From Flavobacterium cellulosilyticum (GTDB taxonomy: Bacteria > Bacteroidota > Bacteroidia > Flavobacteriales > Flavobacteriaceae), in contig NZ_SMFK01000010.1 in assembly GCF_004349355.1 (NCBI RefSeq), forward strand, positions 301-64,300: a stretch of 64,000 nucleotides of DNA. The letters run 5' to 3'. Position numbers and translations under genes: made by a program. Below the pieces are notes generated by a model. That model was not told the origin of the DNA and made no database searches. It was given only the letters and a program-made list of their open reading frames with translations. Positions 17,378 to 25,100 of the stretch are shown piece by piece (position 1 is the stretch's first letter; each line of letters begins with the position of its first letter).

Positions 17378-18043
17378 ATGAGTAAAATTCAAAATGTAAC
17401 TGACGCAATTATTGCACAAGGAATGCTTCCTTTGTATTTTAATGCAGATGAAAACGTAACAATAGAAGTATTAAGAGCTATTTATAGAGCGGGAATCAAA
17501 GCGGTAGAATACACAAGCCGTGGAGAAACGGCTTTAAGCAACTTTACTAAAATGGTAGAAGTTCGTAATGCTGAAATGCCTGATTTATTATTAGGTATTG
17601 GAACTATTAAAAACCAAAAACAAGCAGAAGAGTATTTTGCTGTTGGAGCTGATTTTTTTATCAGTCCGGGTTTTGTTCCAGAAGTAGCAACTTATTTAGC
17701 TGCTAAAGGTGTTTTATATAGCCCAGGTTGTATGACTCCAACTGAAATAATTGCTGCTGAAAATGCCGGAGTAAAATTCATCAAATTGTTCCCTGGAAAC
17801 ATGCTAGGACCTGATTTCTTAAGCGGAATCAAAGATATTTTCCCAAATCTTGTATTTATGCCAACTGGTGGTGTTGATACAACTTCTGAAAATATAAGTG
17901 GATGGTTTAAAGCAGGAGTTTCTGCAGTAGGAATGGGAAGCAAATTAATCAGCAAACAATTAATGGCTGATAAAGATTACGCTACAATCGAATCAGAAAC
18001 TGTAAAAGTTTTGGCTCTTATTAATACAATTAAGAGTAAATAA
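17378..18043 (+). CDS. kdgA: KDPG / 4-hydroxy-2-oxoglutarate aldolase
   Basis: The class I aldolase splits KDPG into pyruvate and glyceraldehyde 3-phosphate, the last step of the uronate branch of the Entner-Doudoroff route. The 221-residue protein has Glu44 (AVEYT), the GIGTIKN block at about 73-79, the ISPGF motif at 95-99 and the Schiff-base lysine Lys136 in FIKLFPG, followed by PTGGV. It is the last gene of the four-gene operon and is followed by a strong terminator. Confidence 0.93.
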   Translation: MSKIQNVTDAIIAQGMLPLYFNADENVTIEVLRAIYRAGIKAVEYTSRGETALSNFTKMVEVRNAEMPDLLLGIGTIKNQKQAEEYFAVGADFFISPGFVPEVATYLAAKGVLYSPGCMTPTEIIAAENAGVKFIKLFPGNMLGPDFLSGIKDIFPNLVFMPTGGVDTTSENISGWFKAGVSAVGMGSKLISKQLMADKDYATIESETVKVLALINTIKSK

Positions 18044-18117
18044 TTTTTTGTTTGAACTTAATCATAAATGATTTTAGTATAGTCTAATCTATTTTATTTT
18101 AAGTTTCTCAACCATTT

Positions 18118-18148
18118 AAAGGCTGTCTTTTATAAGACAGCCTTTTTT
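18118..18148 (+). terminator. Terminator of the kdgK-kdgA operon
   Basis: A 12-bp perfect stem (AAAGGCTGTCTT with AAGACAGCCTTT), a TTAT loop and a T-run. Confidence 0.93.
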
Positions 18149-18196
18149 GATTTTAAATTTTTTTTAAATAATTATTCAGTATATTTAGCTAACCTA

Positions 18197-18210
18197 ATTG
18201 GTAAACCAAT
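18197..18210. promoter_or_regulatory. UxuR/FadR-type operator, site 1
   Basis: ATTGGT-AA-ACCAAT is a perfect 6-2-6 inverted repeat 9 bases before the start of the first lyase remnant. It matches the TTGGT-2-ACCAA form known for the ExuR/UxuR (FCD-type GntR) regulators of hexuronate genes. Two similar sites lie at 19924 and 20703. Confidence 0.65.
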
Positions 18211-18218
18211 CAAATAAC

Positions 18219-18409
18219 ATGAAAAATAACACTCTTTTATTTCTTTCTCTATTTTTATTGTTAAATGGATTCATGCATCGTAATGAAAATTCTACTAATC
18301 CTGAATTGGTTCGCAATGCAAAAGAATGTAATAGTATAGAGATGAAAATTCTCAATTTGTTGGAAAAGGAACAGACGGTACAAATTTAGGATTAATCCAT
18401 AAAAAATAA
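18219..18409 (+). pseudogene. Remnant of a secreted protein, possibly a PL6-type lyase
   Basis: The frame opens with a signal peptide (MKNNTLLFLSLFLLLNGF), then LVRNAKECNS, which resembles the start of PL6 alginate lyases and related beta-helix enzymes. It then runs into a stop at 18387. A short stretch in another frame, KGTDGTNLGLIHKK with a stop at 18407-18409, could be the original C-terminus. If so, nearly the whole catalytic domain is deleted. The PL6 assignment is weak; that this is a broken secreted protein is more secure. Confidence 0.45.
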
Positions 18410-18411
18410 CA

Positions 18412-19176
18412 ATGGAAATTAAAACCAGACCATTTATCAAAACACTTGCATTAGGACTATTGTTCTTATTTAATTGTATTGCAACTGCGCAATAACACCC
18501 TTGTTTGGTTTTGACTAAAGAAGGAGTTCGTGAAATCCGATCTCAATTAGGAAAATTGCCACTATTTGATACATCACTGGCAGATGTAAAAACGGAAGTC
18601 GATGCTGAAATTGCTTTTGGTATCGTAGTTCCGGTTCCAAAAGATTACTCTGGTAGATAAACCCACGAACGGCACAAAAAAAACTTTAGAACCTTTTGGT
18701 AAATCTAATGGTTATCAACATTTATGGAATGAAGGTTCTGCACTTTTGACATCAACTACAAATTCAAAAATATTGTGGATGAATGAGGGAAGTTTTTATA
18801 CGTTAACTTGAGCTATTTAGCCTAACGATCAAGTGTACTTTGTTAGAACAGGTGCCAATGACCACAACTTTGATATAAGAAGAGATCCAGGAATTGTATT
18901 TAGAAAAAAGAATACTCAAAATACTACTTTTATATATGTTATCGAAACACATGAAAGTTATAGTACCGTTTCAGAATTTGCAAAGAATGCAACTAGTAAT
19001 CTAGAATAAGTAAAAGTTGTTTTTTAGACACCAATTATAGTCCAGTAGAAATAAAAGATAAATCAGGTGTTTGTAACCTATTTATTTTGGCAACAAAATA
19101 CAATAAAGAAACTCAAAAACATAGTTTATAAATCAACAACAAAACTTACCAATGGGTAGGGCCGTATTATAAATAA
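18412..19176 (+). pseudogene. Remnant of a PL17 oligoalginate lyase
   Basis: PL17 enzymes release unsaturated monouronate from alginate oligomers. The N-terminus (MEIKTRPFIKTLALGLLFLF signal peptide, LVLTKEGVREIRSQLGKLPL, VDAEIAFGIVVPVPKDYSG, THERHK) joins directly to the C-terminal beta-sandwich (GYQHLWNEGSA, VYFVRTGANDHNFDIRRDPG, IETHESYSTVSEFA, KTYQWVGPYYK). The central (alpha/alpha) barrel of roughly 400 residues, with the catalytic Tyr and His, is deleted. Several in-frame stops also interrupt the pieces, for example right after the signal peptide and in YTLT-stop-AI-stop. The family call rests on recognised N- and C-terminal patterns. Confidence 0.72.
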
Positions 19177-19188
19177 AAATTTAAAAAA

Positions 19189-19575
19189 ATGGAAAGATTT
19201 AGTCAAAAGTTTATTGTCACAAAAGAAATGGAATGGGAGAAATTGGGTGGCGGAGTATCAAGGAAAATTTTAGGATATGATAATCAAATCATGATGGTAC
19301 TAGTGAAATTTGAAAAAGGGGCATTAGGTGCTCCACATCAACATTTTCACACGCAAGCTACCTACTGTGTTTCAGGTAAATTTGAATTTGAAATTGATGG
19401 AATAAAGCAAATTGTAGAAGCAGAAGATGGGGTTTATATTCAGCCTAATTTGTTGCATAGCGCAGTTTGTTTGGAAGAGGGAATGCTGATTGACACCTTC
19501 AGTCCCGTAAGAGAGGATTTCTTAAGGGGTGGTGCTGTGTCTTATTTCGGAGATAAAGACGATAGCTATTTGTAG
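19189..19575 (+). CDS. kdgF: KdgF-type cupin (uronate ring opening)
   Basis: KdgF helps convert the unsaturated monouronates released by alginate and pectin lyases into linear ketouronates. The 128-residue single-domain cupin shows the metal-ligand pattern APHQHFHTQATYCVSG (about residues 41-56) and the second cupin motif GVYIQPNLLHSAVCLEEG (about 87-104). The frame is open from ATG to stop with no damage visible. It has a C-terminal extension (about 15 residues, FGDKDDSYL) after the usual FSPVREDFL ending. It sits 12 bases after the dead PL17 gene, probably the surviving last gene of that operon. Confidence 0.85.
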   Translation: MERFSQKFIVTKEMEWEKLGGGVSRKILGYDNQIMMVLVKFEKGALGAPHQHFHTQATYCVSGKFEFEIDGIKQIVEAEDGVYIQPNLLHSAVCLEEGMLIDTFSPVREDFLRGGAVSYFGDKDDSYL

Positions 19576-19629
19576 TCAGAAATTTGACACTAACTAAAAA
19601 TACTATTTTATAGGTATAATTGATTAAAG

Positions 19630-19785
19630 TGGACAATTTGAAATGACAATTGGTGATACAACCAAGATTTTTAAAGGAGGAGAATTTTTTATATAGAACC
19701 TGAAGTAATTCATGGAGCGATTTGTCTTGAAGATGGAGTTCTAATTGATTTTTTTAGCCCAATCCGTGAAGATTTTATGGAATAA
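19630..19785 (+). pseudogene. C-terminal fragment of a second kdgF
   Basis: The fragment reads SGQFEMTIGDTTKIFKGGE, then after a one-base loss in a T-run continues YIEPEVIHGAICLEDGVLID and FFSPIREDFME before a stop. It aligns with the second half of the intact KdgF just upstream, but is too different to be a recent duplicate. The first half, with the histidine motif, is missing. Confidence 0.8.
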
Positions 19786-19923
19786 TAATTTAAAATAGGT
19801 TTGTTTCGTTTCATTCATTTTTTTTTAAATATTTAATTGATTATTAAATAGTTAAAAAAAATCCATTAAAAACACACAATTATTTTTTTTTAATGGAATA
19901 TGCTTGTGTATTTGGTTTTCCAA

Positions 19924-19937
19924 TTCGGTAAGCCAAT
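19924..19937. promoter_or_regulatory. UxuR/FadR-type operator, site 2 (degenerate)
   Basis: TTCGGT-AA-GCCAAT is an imperfect version of the 6-2-6 repeat at 18197 and 20703, with the outer arms kept and TGGT/ACCA changed to CGGT/GCCA. It lies upstream of the dead PL7 gene. Confidence 0.4.
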
Positions 19938-19989
19938 TATTTAAAGAGTGTAATTTTGAAATTTAAAATGAATACATTATTTAAATAAA

Positions 19990-20649
19990 TGGATGTATAA
20001 TACTGAAAAAGACAAATCTATTGTTTTTTAGGCATTACCATCAGGTACAACTACAGCTAATAGTCATTATTCTAGGTCAGAATTAAGAGAAACAATGGAT
20101 TCTGGAAATAAGAATAGAAATTGGACATTCTCTGAAGGTGGGTATTTTAAAGAAACGTACAGAATTGATGCTGTTTCAAAAGAAGCAGATGGAAAATACA
20201 GTCTTGTAATTATTGCTCAAATTCACGGTCGTTTAACGGATGAACAACGAAATTTAATTGGTCAAAAAGACAATAATGCGGCACCAATTTTATAAATCTA
20301 TTGGGATAAAGGTAAAATGCGAGTTAAAACAAAAGTGCTTAAGAATCTTAATGCTTTTGAGAAAGAAATATTAACTGCTGAAGCTTGGGGAAATGACCAA
20401 GGAATCAATTTTAAAGATAAAGTTGATTTTGACAAGTTTACTTTAGAAATTAAAGTTTCAGATGGCCGATTAGAAGTAATTCTTAATGGGAACGAATCAC
20501 TAGTTTACAATGATATTAACATTAAAAAATGGGGGATTTTTGACAATTATTTCAAATCTGGAAACTGTTTTCAATCAAAGGAATCTAATGCTTTCGCTAA
20601 AGTAAAAATTTATTTACTAGAAACGTTTCATTATCAGTTTTTTACGTGA
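19990..20649 (+). pseudogene. Broken PL7 alginate lyase
   Basis: PL7 endolyases cut alginate by beta-elimination. The frame keeps the family landmarks: SRSELRETM (first catalytic-cleft motif with the key Arg), QIHG (second motif), and the C-terminal WGIFDNYFKSGNCFQSKES with AKVKIYLLE, corresponding to the YFKAGxYxQ motif with catalytic Tyr. Two in-frame stops interrupt it, one before ALPSGTTTANS and one after NNAAPIL. The signal peptide and about the first 40 residues cannot be found. No frameshift is needed over roughly 220 codons, so decay is mainly by point mutation. Confidence 0.85.
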
Positions 20650-20702
20650 TGAAAATAATTAGTTATTAAATTTTTCATATTGTTTTTTTTTGTTAAAACC
20701 AA

Positions 20703-20716
20703 TCTGGTTAACCAGA
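20703..20716. promoter_or_regulatory. UxuR/FadR-type operator, site 3
   Basis: TCTGGT-TA-ACCAGA is a perfect 6-2-6 inverted repeat, 21 bases before the ATG of the FCD-domain regulator remnant. It has the same TGGT-2-ACCA core as site 1 and would fit autoregulation. Confidence 0.65.
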
Positions 20717-20737
20717 AATTAATTTAATCTTGAAACA

Positions 20738-21060
20738 ATGAAATTAGAAGTAATCACTAAGAAAGATAATAAAAAGTGTTCAATGGTGAAGATGCTGTTC
20801 AAGAAGATTTATTGTTTCATTTAGCTATTGCTAAAGCAAATGGAAATAGTACAATAAATAATTTGATGTTAATTATTACTCCAGAGATCATTACCAATTT
20901 TGCCACATACCATGTACGTGATGATAATCAAGCAGTGGTAGGAATAAAAGAGCATGAAGCAATTTTTCAAGCTATAAAGGAAAAAAACCCTCAATTGGCC
21001 AAACTAAAAATGAAAAAACATTTTAAAGCTTTGTATAACTATTGCTATGAAACAATATAA
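20738..21060 (+). pseudogene. Remnant of a FadR-type (GntR/FCD) regulator
   Basis: The first dozen residues (MKLEVITKKDNK) join, out of frame, to the C-terminal part of an FCD effector domain: DAVQEDLLFHLAIAKANGN, then KEHEAIFQAIKEKNP and KKHFKALYNYCYETI. The D-x-x-FH-x-x-A and H-x-x-I-x-x-A-I patterns are those of FCD domains that bind metal and sugar acids. The winged-helix DNA-binding domain and about half of the effector domain are deleted. It was probably the UxuR-like regulator of the lyase genes. Confidence 0.8.
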
Positions 21061-21664
21061 AATTATTAAACTGATATAGTAAGGCCACTTTATTTAAATA
21101 CTATTTTACAGAAAAAGTTTGTAAATTAAAGTCACTTATTAAGATAAAACTATTCATGCAAATCATTTAAATTAAAAATTCTGGAGAAATTAAATTAGAG
21201 CAAAATTTGAAACAAAAAATGATGTATTAGATTAAGGCTAAATTTTTCAGCTATATATAAAAAAATCTAATGTAAATGTTAGATTTTTTTTTTGCTTCAC
21301 TATTTTTCAAAACTTGATATTTATTATCCTTAACTTCGGCCGATTAATTATTTAATATCTGCATAAATTTTAAATTTTAGGATTAATTAAAGTGGGACAT
21401 TTGTAGATTAATAGTTTTAATACTTTATTATTCTTATTCCTTTTTTAGAGTTAAAAAATAACATATTATATGATTTTACAATACAAGTTAAATTTTGTAA
21501 AGATCTTAATCTAATTGAAAATGAGTTTCTTACTATTACAAATTGAAACTAAACTCATTTGAAAAACGTCAAATATATAATTATTGGGTTTGTTAAAAAG
21601 TATTAAACTACTGACGAGTTTAATTAAATATCAAGAATAACTATAAATAAATAAAAATTAAATA
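21061..21664. other. 604-base gene-free gap
   Basis: No protein-like reading was found on either strand. The gap holds a terminator-like hairpin at 21260-21294 (AAAAAATCTAA with TTAGATTTTTT, then a long T-run). The rest is AT-rich and probably eroded DNA between the dead regulator and the SDR gene. No UxuR-type site was seen before the SDR start, and no clear TAnnTTTG promoter. Confidence 0.5.
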
Positions 21665-22477
21665 ATGAATTCAATATTCAATCTTAAAGGAAAAGTGGCT
21701 CTCATCACAGGTGGTGGTGGTGTATTAGGAAGCAATATGGCTGAAGTATTAGCGAAGCATGGCGTAATTACAGGAATATTAGGGCGTACTTTGGATAAAG
21801 TCGAAGCTACAGTTACTAAAATAAAAAATGCTGGAGGAGAAGCTTTTGCAGTCAAAGCGAATGTACTCAACAAAGAAGAATTGGAAGCCGCTAGAGATTT
21901 TGTAATTGAAAAATACGGACAAATAGATATATTGATAAATGCAGCTGGAGGAAATATGCCTGGAGCTACTATTGGTCCAGATCAAGCTGTTTATGACATG
22001 CAATTGGACCAGTTACAAAAAGTTATTGATTTGAATATCATTGGAACGATATTGCCATCTCAAGTGGTTTCGGAGATTTTTGCTAAACAAAAATCAGGAA
22101 TTATTATTAATATTTCATCAGCAGCCGCTCAAAGACCTTTGTCAAGAGTAGTTGGATATTCCGCTTCAAAAGCAGCCATTGATAACTTTACCAAATGGAT
22201 GTCAGTAGAATTAGCGGTTAAATATGGTGAAGGGATACGTGTAAATGCCATTGCGCCTGGTTTTTTTATTGGCGAGCAAAATAGAGCATTACTATTGTCT
22301 CCAGATGGTAGTTTAACGCCCAGAGGGAATAAAATTATTGAGCATACGCCAATGGGAAGGTTTGGAACTCCAGAAGATATAGAAGGAACATTACTGTTTC
22401 TATGTAGCGATATGTCCAAATTTGTTACAGGAATCATTATTCATGTTGATGGCGGTTTTGGCGCTACAAGTATATAA
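21665..22477 (+). CDS. SDR oxidoreductase, probable fructuronate reductase
   Basis: A 270-residue short-chain dehydrogenase with the NAD(P)-binding GGGGVLGS motif (16-23), NAAGG (92-96), Ser151/152 and the catalytic YSASK with Tyr165 and Lys169. It ends in DGGFGATSI, like the Bacteroidota SDRs annotated as D-mannonate oxidoreductases, which interconvert fructuronate and mannonate. It is 18 bases upstream of mannonate dehydratase, which supports that role. Reduction of the alginate-derived keto-uronate (DEHU) to KDG is the main alternative. Confidence 0.8.
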   Translation: MNSIFNLKGKVALITGGGGVLGSNMAEVLAKHGVITGILGRTLDKVEATVTKIKNAGGEAFAVKANVLNKEELEAARDFVIEKYGQIDILINAAGGNMPGATIGPDQAVYDMQLDQLQKVIDLNIIGTILPSQVVSEIFAKQKSGIIINISSAAAQRPLSRVVGYSASKAAIDNFTKWMSVELAVKYGEGIRVNAIAPGFFIGEQNRALLLSPDGSLTPRGNKIIEHTPMGRFGTPEDIEGTLLFLCSDMSKFVTGIIIHVDGGFGATSI

Positions 22478-22495
22478 ATTTTCAATTAAAATAGT

Positions 22496-23656
22496 ATGGA
22501 ACAAACATGGAGATGGTACGGACCCAATGACCCAGTGCAATTATCAGATGCTAGACAAGCAGGTGCAACAGGAATAGTAACGGCCTTGCATCATATAAAA
22601 AATGGACAGGTGTGGGAAGTAGATGAAATCATAAAACGAAAAAATGAAGTAGAAGCTGCTGGAATGAGTTTTTCAGTAGTGGAAAGCATACCCGTTCATG
22701 AAGACATTAAAAAGCAATCAGGCGATTATTTAAAGTACATAGAAAACTACAAACAAAGTATAAAAAACTTAGCGAAGTGCGGAATTTTTGTTGTTTGCTA
22801 TAACTTTATGCCGGTTTTAGATTGGTCTAGGACGGACTTGTCGTATGAAATGCCAGATGGCTCTAAAGCATTGCGTTTCGATATCAATGAATTTGCTGCT
22901 TTTGAATTGTTTATTCTGAAAAGGCCAGGTGCAGAAAACACCTATACCGAAGAGCAAAAAGTCAAAGCCAAGTCGACTTTTGAAAAATTGACCGATGCTG
23001 AAAAAATAAAATTGCAGCAAAATATAATTGCAGGTTTACCAGGCGCTGAAGAATCCTATTCCGTTGTAGATTTCTTAAAAGTGCTCAAAGGATATGATGG
23101 TATCGATGCCACTAAATTAAAAGAAAATTTATATTATTTCCTTCGTGAAATTATACCTGTCGCTGAAAGTGTAGGGGTGAAAATGGCTATTCATCCAGAT
23201 GATCCACCTTATCCAATTTTGGGATTGCCTCGAGTGGTTAGCACTGAAGCAGATTTGAAACAGTTGCTAAATGCTATTGATTCTCCCTCCAATGGATTTA
23301 CGATGTGTACGGGGTCTTATGGAGTGATTGTCGAAAATGATTTACCTGGAATTGTAGATCGTCATGGCGATAAAATGAATTTTATCCATTTGAGAAGCAC
23401 CCAACGCGATGTAGAGGGTAATTTTTATGAAGCGAATCATTTAGAAGGCGATGTAGATATGTATGAAGTGGTGAAATCGATCTTGAAAAAGCAAAAAGAA
23501 ACCAATCGAATTATTCCAATGCGTCCTGATCACGGACATCAAATGTTGGACGATTTAAATAAAAAAACAAATCCTGGCTATTCTGGAATTGGACGACTAC
23601 GCGGACTTGCCGAATTGAGGGGTTTAGAAATGGGAATTGAGCGAAGTTTATTTTAG
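22496..23656 (+). CDS. uxuA: Mannonate dehydratase
   Basis: UxuA removes water from D-mannonate to give KDG, the substrate of the KDG kinase at 15863. The 386-residue TIM-barrel protein has the typical opening [14 protein letters not shown], the AIHPDDPP metal/substrate motif (about 229-236), [17 protein letters not shown] and [10 protein letters not shown] near the C-terminus. The length is normal and no damage is seen. It is cotranscribed with the SDR gene; a uxaC remnant follows. Confidence 0.95.
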   Translation: MEQTWRWYGPNDPVQLSDARQAGATGIVTALHHIKNGQVWEVDEIIKRKNEVEAAGMSFSVVESIPVHEDIKKQSGDYLKYIENYKQSIKNLAKCGIFVVCYNFMPVLDWSRTDLSYEMPDGSKALRFDINEFAAFELFILKRPGAENTYTEEQKVKAKSTFEKLTDAEKIKLQQNIIAGLPGAEESYSVVDFLKVLKGYDGIDATKLKENLYYFLREIIPVAESVGVKMAIHPDDPPYPILGLPRVVSTEADLKQLLNAIDSPSNGFTMCTGSYGVIVENDLPGIVDRHGDKMNFIHLRSTQRDVEGNFYEANHLEGDVDMYEVVKSILKKQKETNRIIPMRPDHGHQMLDDLNKKTNPGYSGIGRLRGLAELRGLEMGIERSLF

Positions 23657-23674
23657 TATTACTACGCCCGAAAT

Positions 23675-23890
23675 ATTTTTTTTGCAGATGATTTTATAAT
23701 TTGTAGTGAACTAGCTTTAAAGTTATATTATGGTTTTGCAAAACGACAACCAATTTATATCTATCATTAATTCATTGCCGAAGAGCTACAGTTTGAAAAC
23801 TTAGCTCAAATTTGGATTGATGGACATCATTATAAATAAAGAGCTATGCATGTAAAGGGAGTGAACGAAAAAATCATTTGAAACCGATAT
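23675..23890 (+). pseudogene. uxaC: N-terminal remnant of glucuronate isomerase
   Basis: UxaC isomerises glucuronate to fructuronate, the step before the SDR and UxuA. In one frame from about 23681 the sequence reads FADDFIICSELALKLYYGFA, KRQPIYIYH, a stop, FIAEELQFENLAQIWIDGHH, YK, a stop where KWRAM is expected (TGG became TAA), then RAMHVKGVNEKII and a stop. This matches the first 75 or so residues of UxaC, including the Y-H of the YHCHL metal site. The remaining 390 or so residues are absent. It follows uxuA as a further gene of that operon. Confidence 0.8.
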
Positions 23891-24043
23891 GGCATATTAA
23901 TAGTGATTCATGGGATTTAAGCGGGACACTTTTTTTTCTATTTGTCTCATTTGCTATTTAATAGGTCGGACCAAACTGACATTCCTTGTTCCAAAATGCA
24001 TACCCATTACAGATTTTTAAAAAACAGTATTCATTCATTTATT

Positions 24044-24086
24044 AGAGGCTGCCCGAAAATTACTTTTCGGACAGCCTCTTTTTTTA
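24044..24086 (+). terminator. Terminator beyond the uronate operon
   Basis: A long stem (AGAGGCTG and CCGAAAA pairing with TTTTCGG and CAGCCTCT, one mismatch) ends in a T-run. It lies about 390 bases after uxuA and probably was the terminator of the uxuA-uxaC transcript. The 260 bases that follow, up to the miaE terminator, hold no recognisable gene. Confidence 0.85.
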
Positions 24087-24351
24087 TGTCTAGTATTATA
24101 ATATATAGCACTTCTTTAATTTTTATTATGGACAAATGAAGTGTTAGTTCTTTAGTATTTGTATAAAATAATCAATTATTTTCATATAATATTGTACTAT
24201 TCTGATGATAGAAGCATTTATACTTTAGATGAATTTAGCAAGTTGAAATATAAGTTTTAGCTCACTATTTAGAAGTAAAATAAAGGTGTCGTTCTTTCTT
24301 TTTAAATTGGAAAGTCAAATTTATTGACAGGAAATTGTTGTTTAAAATAAG

Positions 24352-24388
24352 AAAATCACTCCCTATTTTATAAATATGGAATGATTTT
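24352..24388 (-). terminator. Probable terminator of miaE
   Basis: Read on the minus strand, AAAATCATTCC pairs with GGAGTGATTTT (one G-T pair), followed by a T-rich stretch, 25 bases past the miaE stop. Confidence 0.6.
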
Positions 24389-24412
24389 TAAATGTTTGAA
24401 TGTGTGTAATGG

Positions 24413-24994
24413 TTATCCGTGAACAGTTTCGCTTTTGCCATAATTGGTTATCAATTTGCCTTCGAAATCAATCCATTCTTGCCAACGTTTGTCTATATCC
24501 ACTTTTTCTGAATATTTTCTGGCAAAACGTAAAAAGGTTGTGTAATGTCCGGCTTCACTGATCATTAATTCTTTGTAAAATGCCGCTAATTCTTGATCTT
24601 CTATGTTTTGAGAAAGTACTTTAAATCGTTCGCAGCTTCTTGCTTCAATCATTGCAGAGAACAATAATCGGTCTACAAAAGCGTCGTTTCTACTTCCGTC
24701 TTTTTTTAAGAATTTAAACAATTCGTTGACGTAATGGTCTTTTCGTTCTCTTCCTAATTTCAATCCACGCGCTTTGATGATGTTATGCACCATTTGGAAA
24801 TGCTCTAATTCTTCTTTGGCGATTTCCAACAAATCCGTTACCAATTCTTCGTGTTCCGAATTATAGGTGATAATGGTGATGATATTTGTGGCGGCTTTTT
24901 GTTCACACCAGGCATGATCAGTCAAGATTTCTTCTATGTTCGATTCTACTATGGTTACCCATCTTGGGTCGGTGGCTAATTTTAATCCTAACAT
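24413..24994 (-). CDS. miaE: tRNA-(ms2io6A37) hydroxylase
   Basis: MiaE hydroxylates the 2-methylthio-isopentenyl adenosine at position 37 of tRNAs reading U-initial codons, using a di-iron centre and oxygen. The 193-residue ferritin-like protein begins MLGLKLATDPRWV, a family hallmark, and has iron ligands in the patterns EELEHFQMVH (about 81-90) and EARSCERF, with a further E-x-x-H in ISEAGHY. A single-gene transcript is likely. The ATG start is supported by the conserved N-terminus. Confidence 0.93.
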   Translation of the reverse strand: MLGLKLATDPRWVTIVESNIEEILTDHAWCEQKAATNIITIITYNSEHEELVTDLLEIAKEELEHFQMVHNIIKARGLKLGRERKDHYVNELFKFLKKDGSRNDAFVDRLLFSAMIEARSCERFKVLSQNIEDQELAAFYKELMISEAGHYTTFLRFARKYSEKVDIDKRWQEWIDFEGKLITNYGKSETVHG

Positions 24995-25100
24995 CTTTTT
25001 GTATTTTGGAAATTATATGCAAAAATACAGTTTTTATTTGTGGTTAAATAGCTTAGTTTGCCGAATTATTTCCCTTATTTTGTGTTGAAAATATTTTTTT

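Noticed and set aside
18412..20649. Stop-codon read-through or recoding of the interrupted lyase genes
   Set aside because: The stops are of all three types, vary in context, and coexist with large deletions and at least one frameshift; ordinary decay explains them better.
21390..23935. Similar AAGTGGGACA and AAGCGGGACAC stretches near 21394 and 23920, as possible insertion-sequence ends
   Set aside because: They are in the same orientation rather than inverted, have no target duplication or transposase remnant, and are short enough to be chance.
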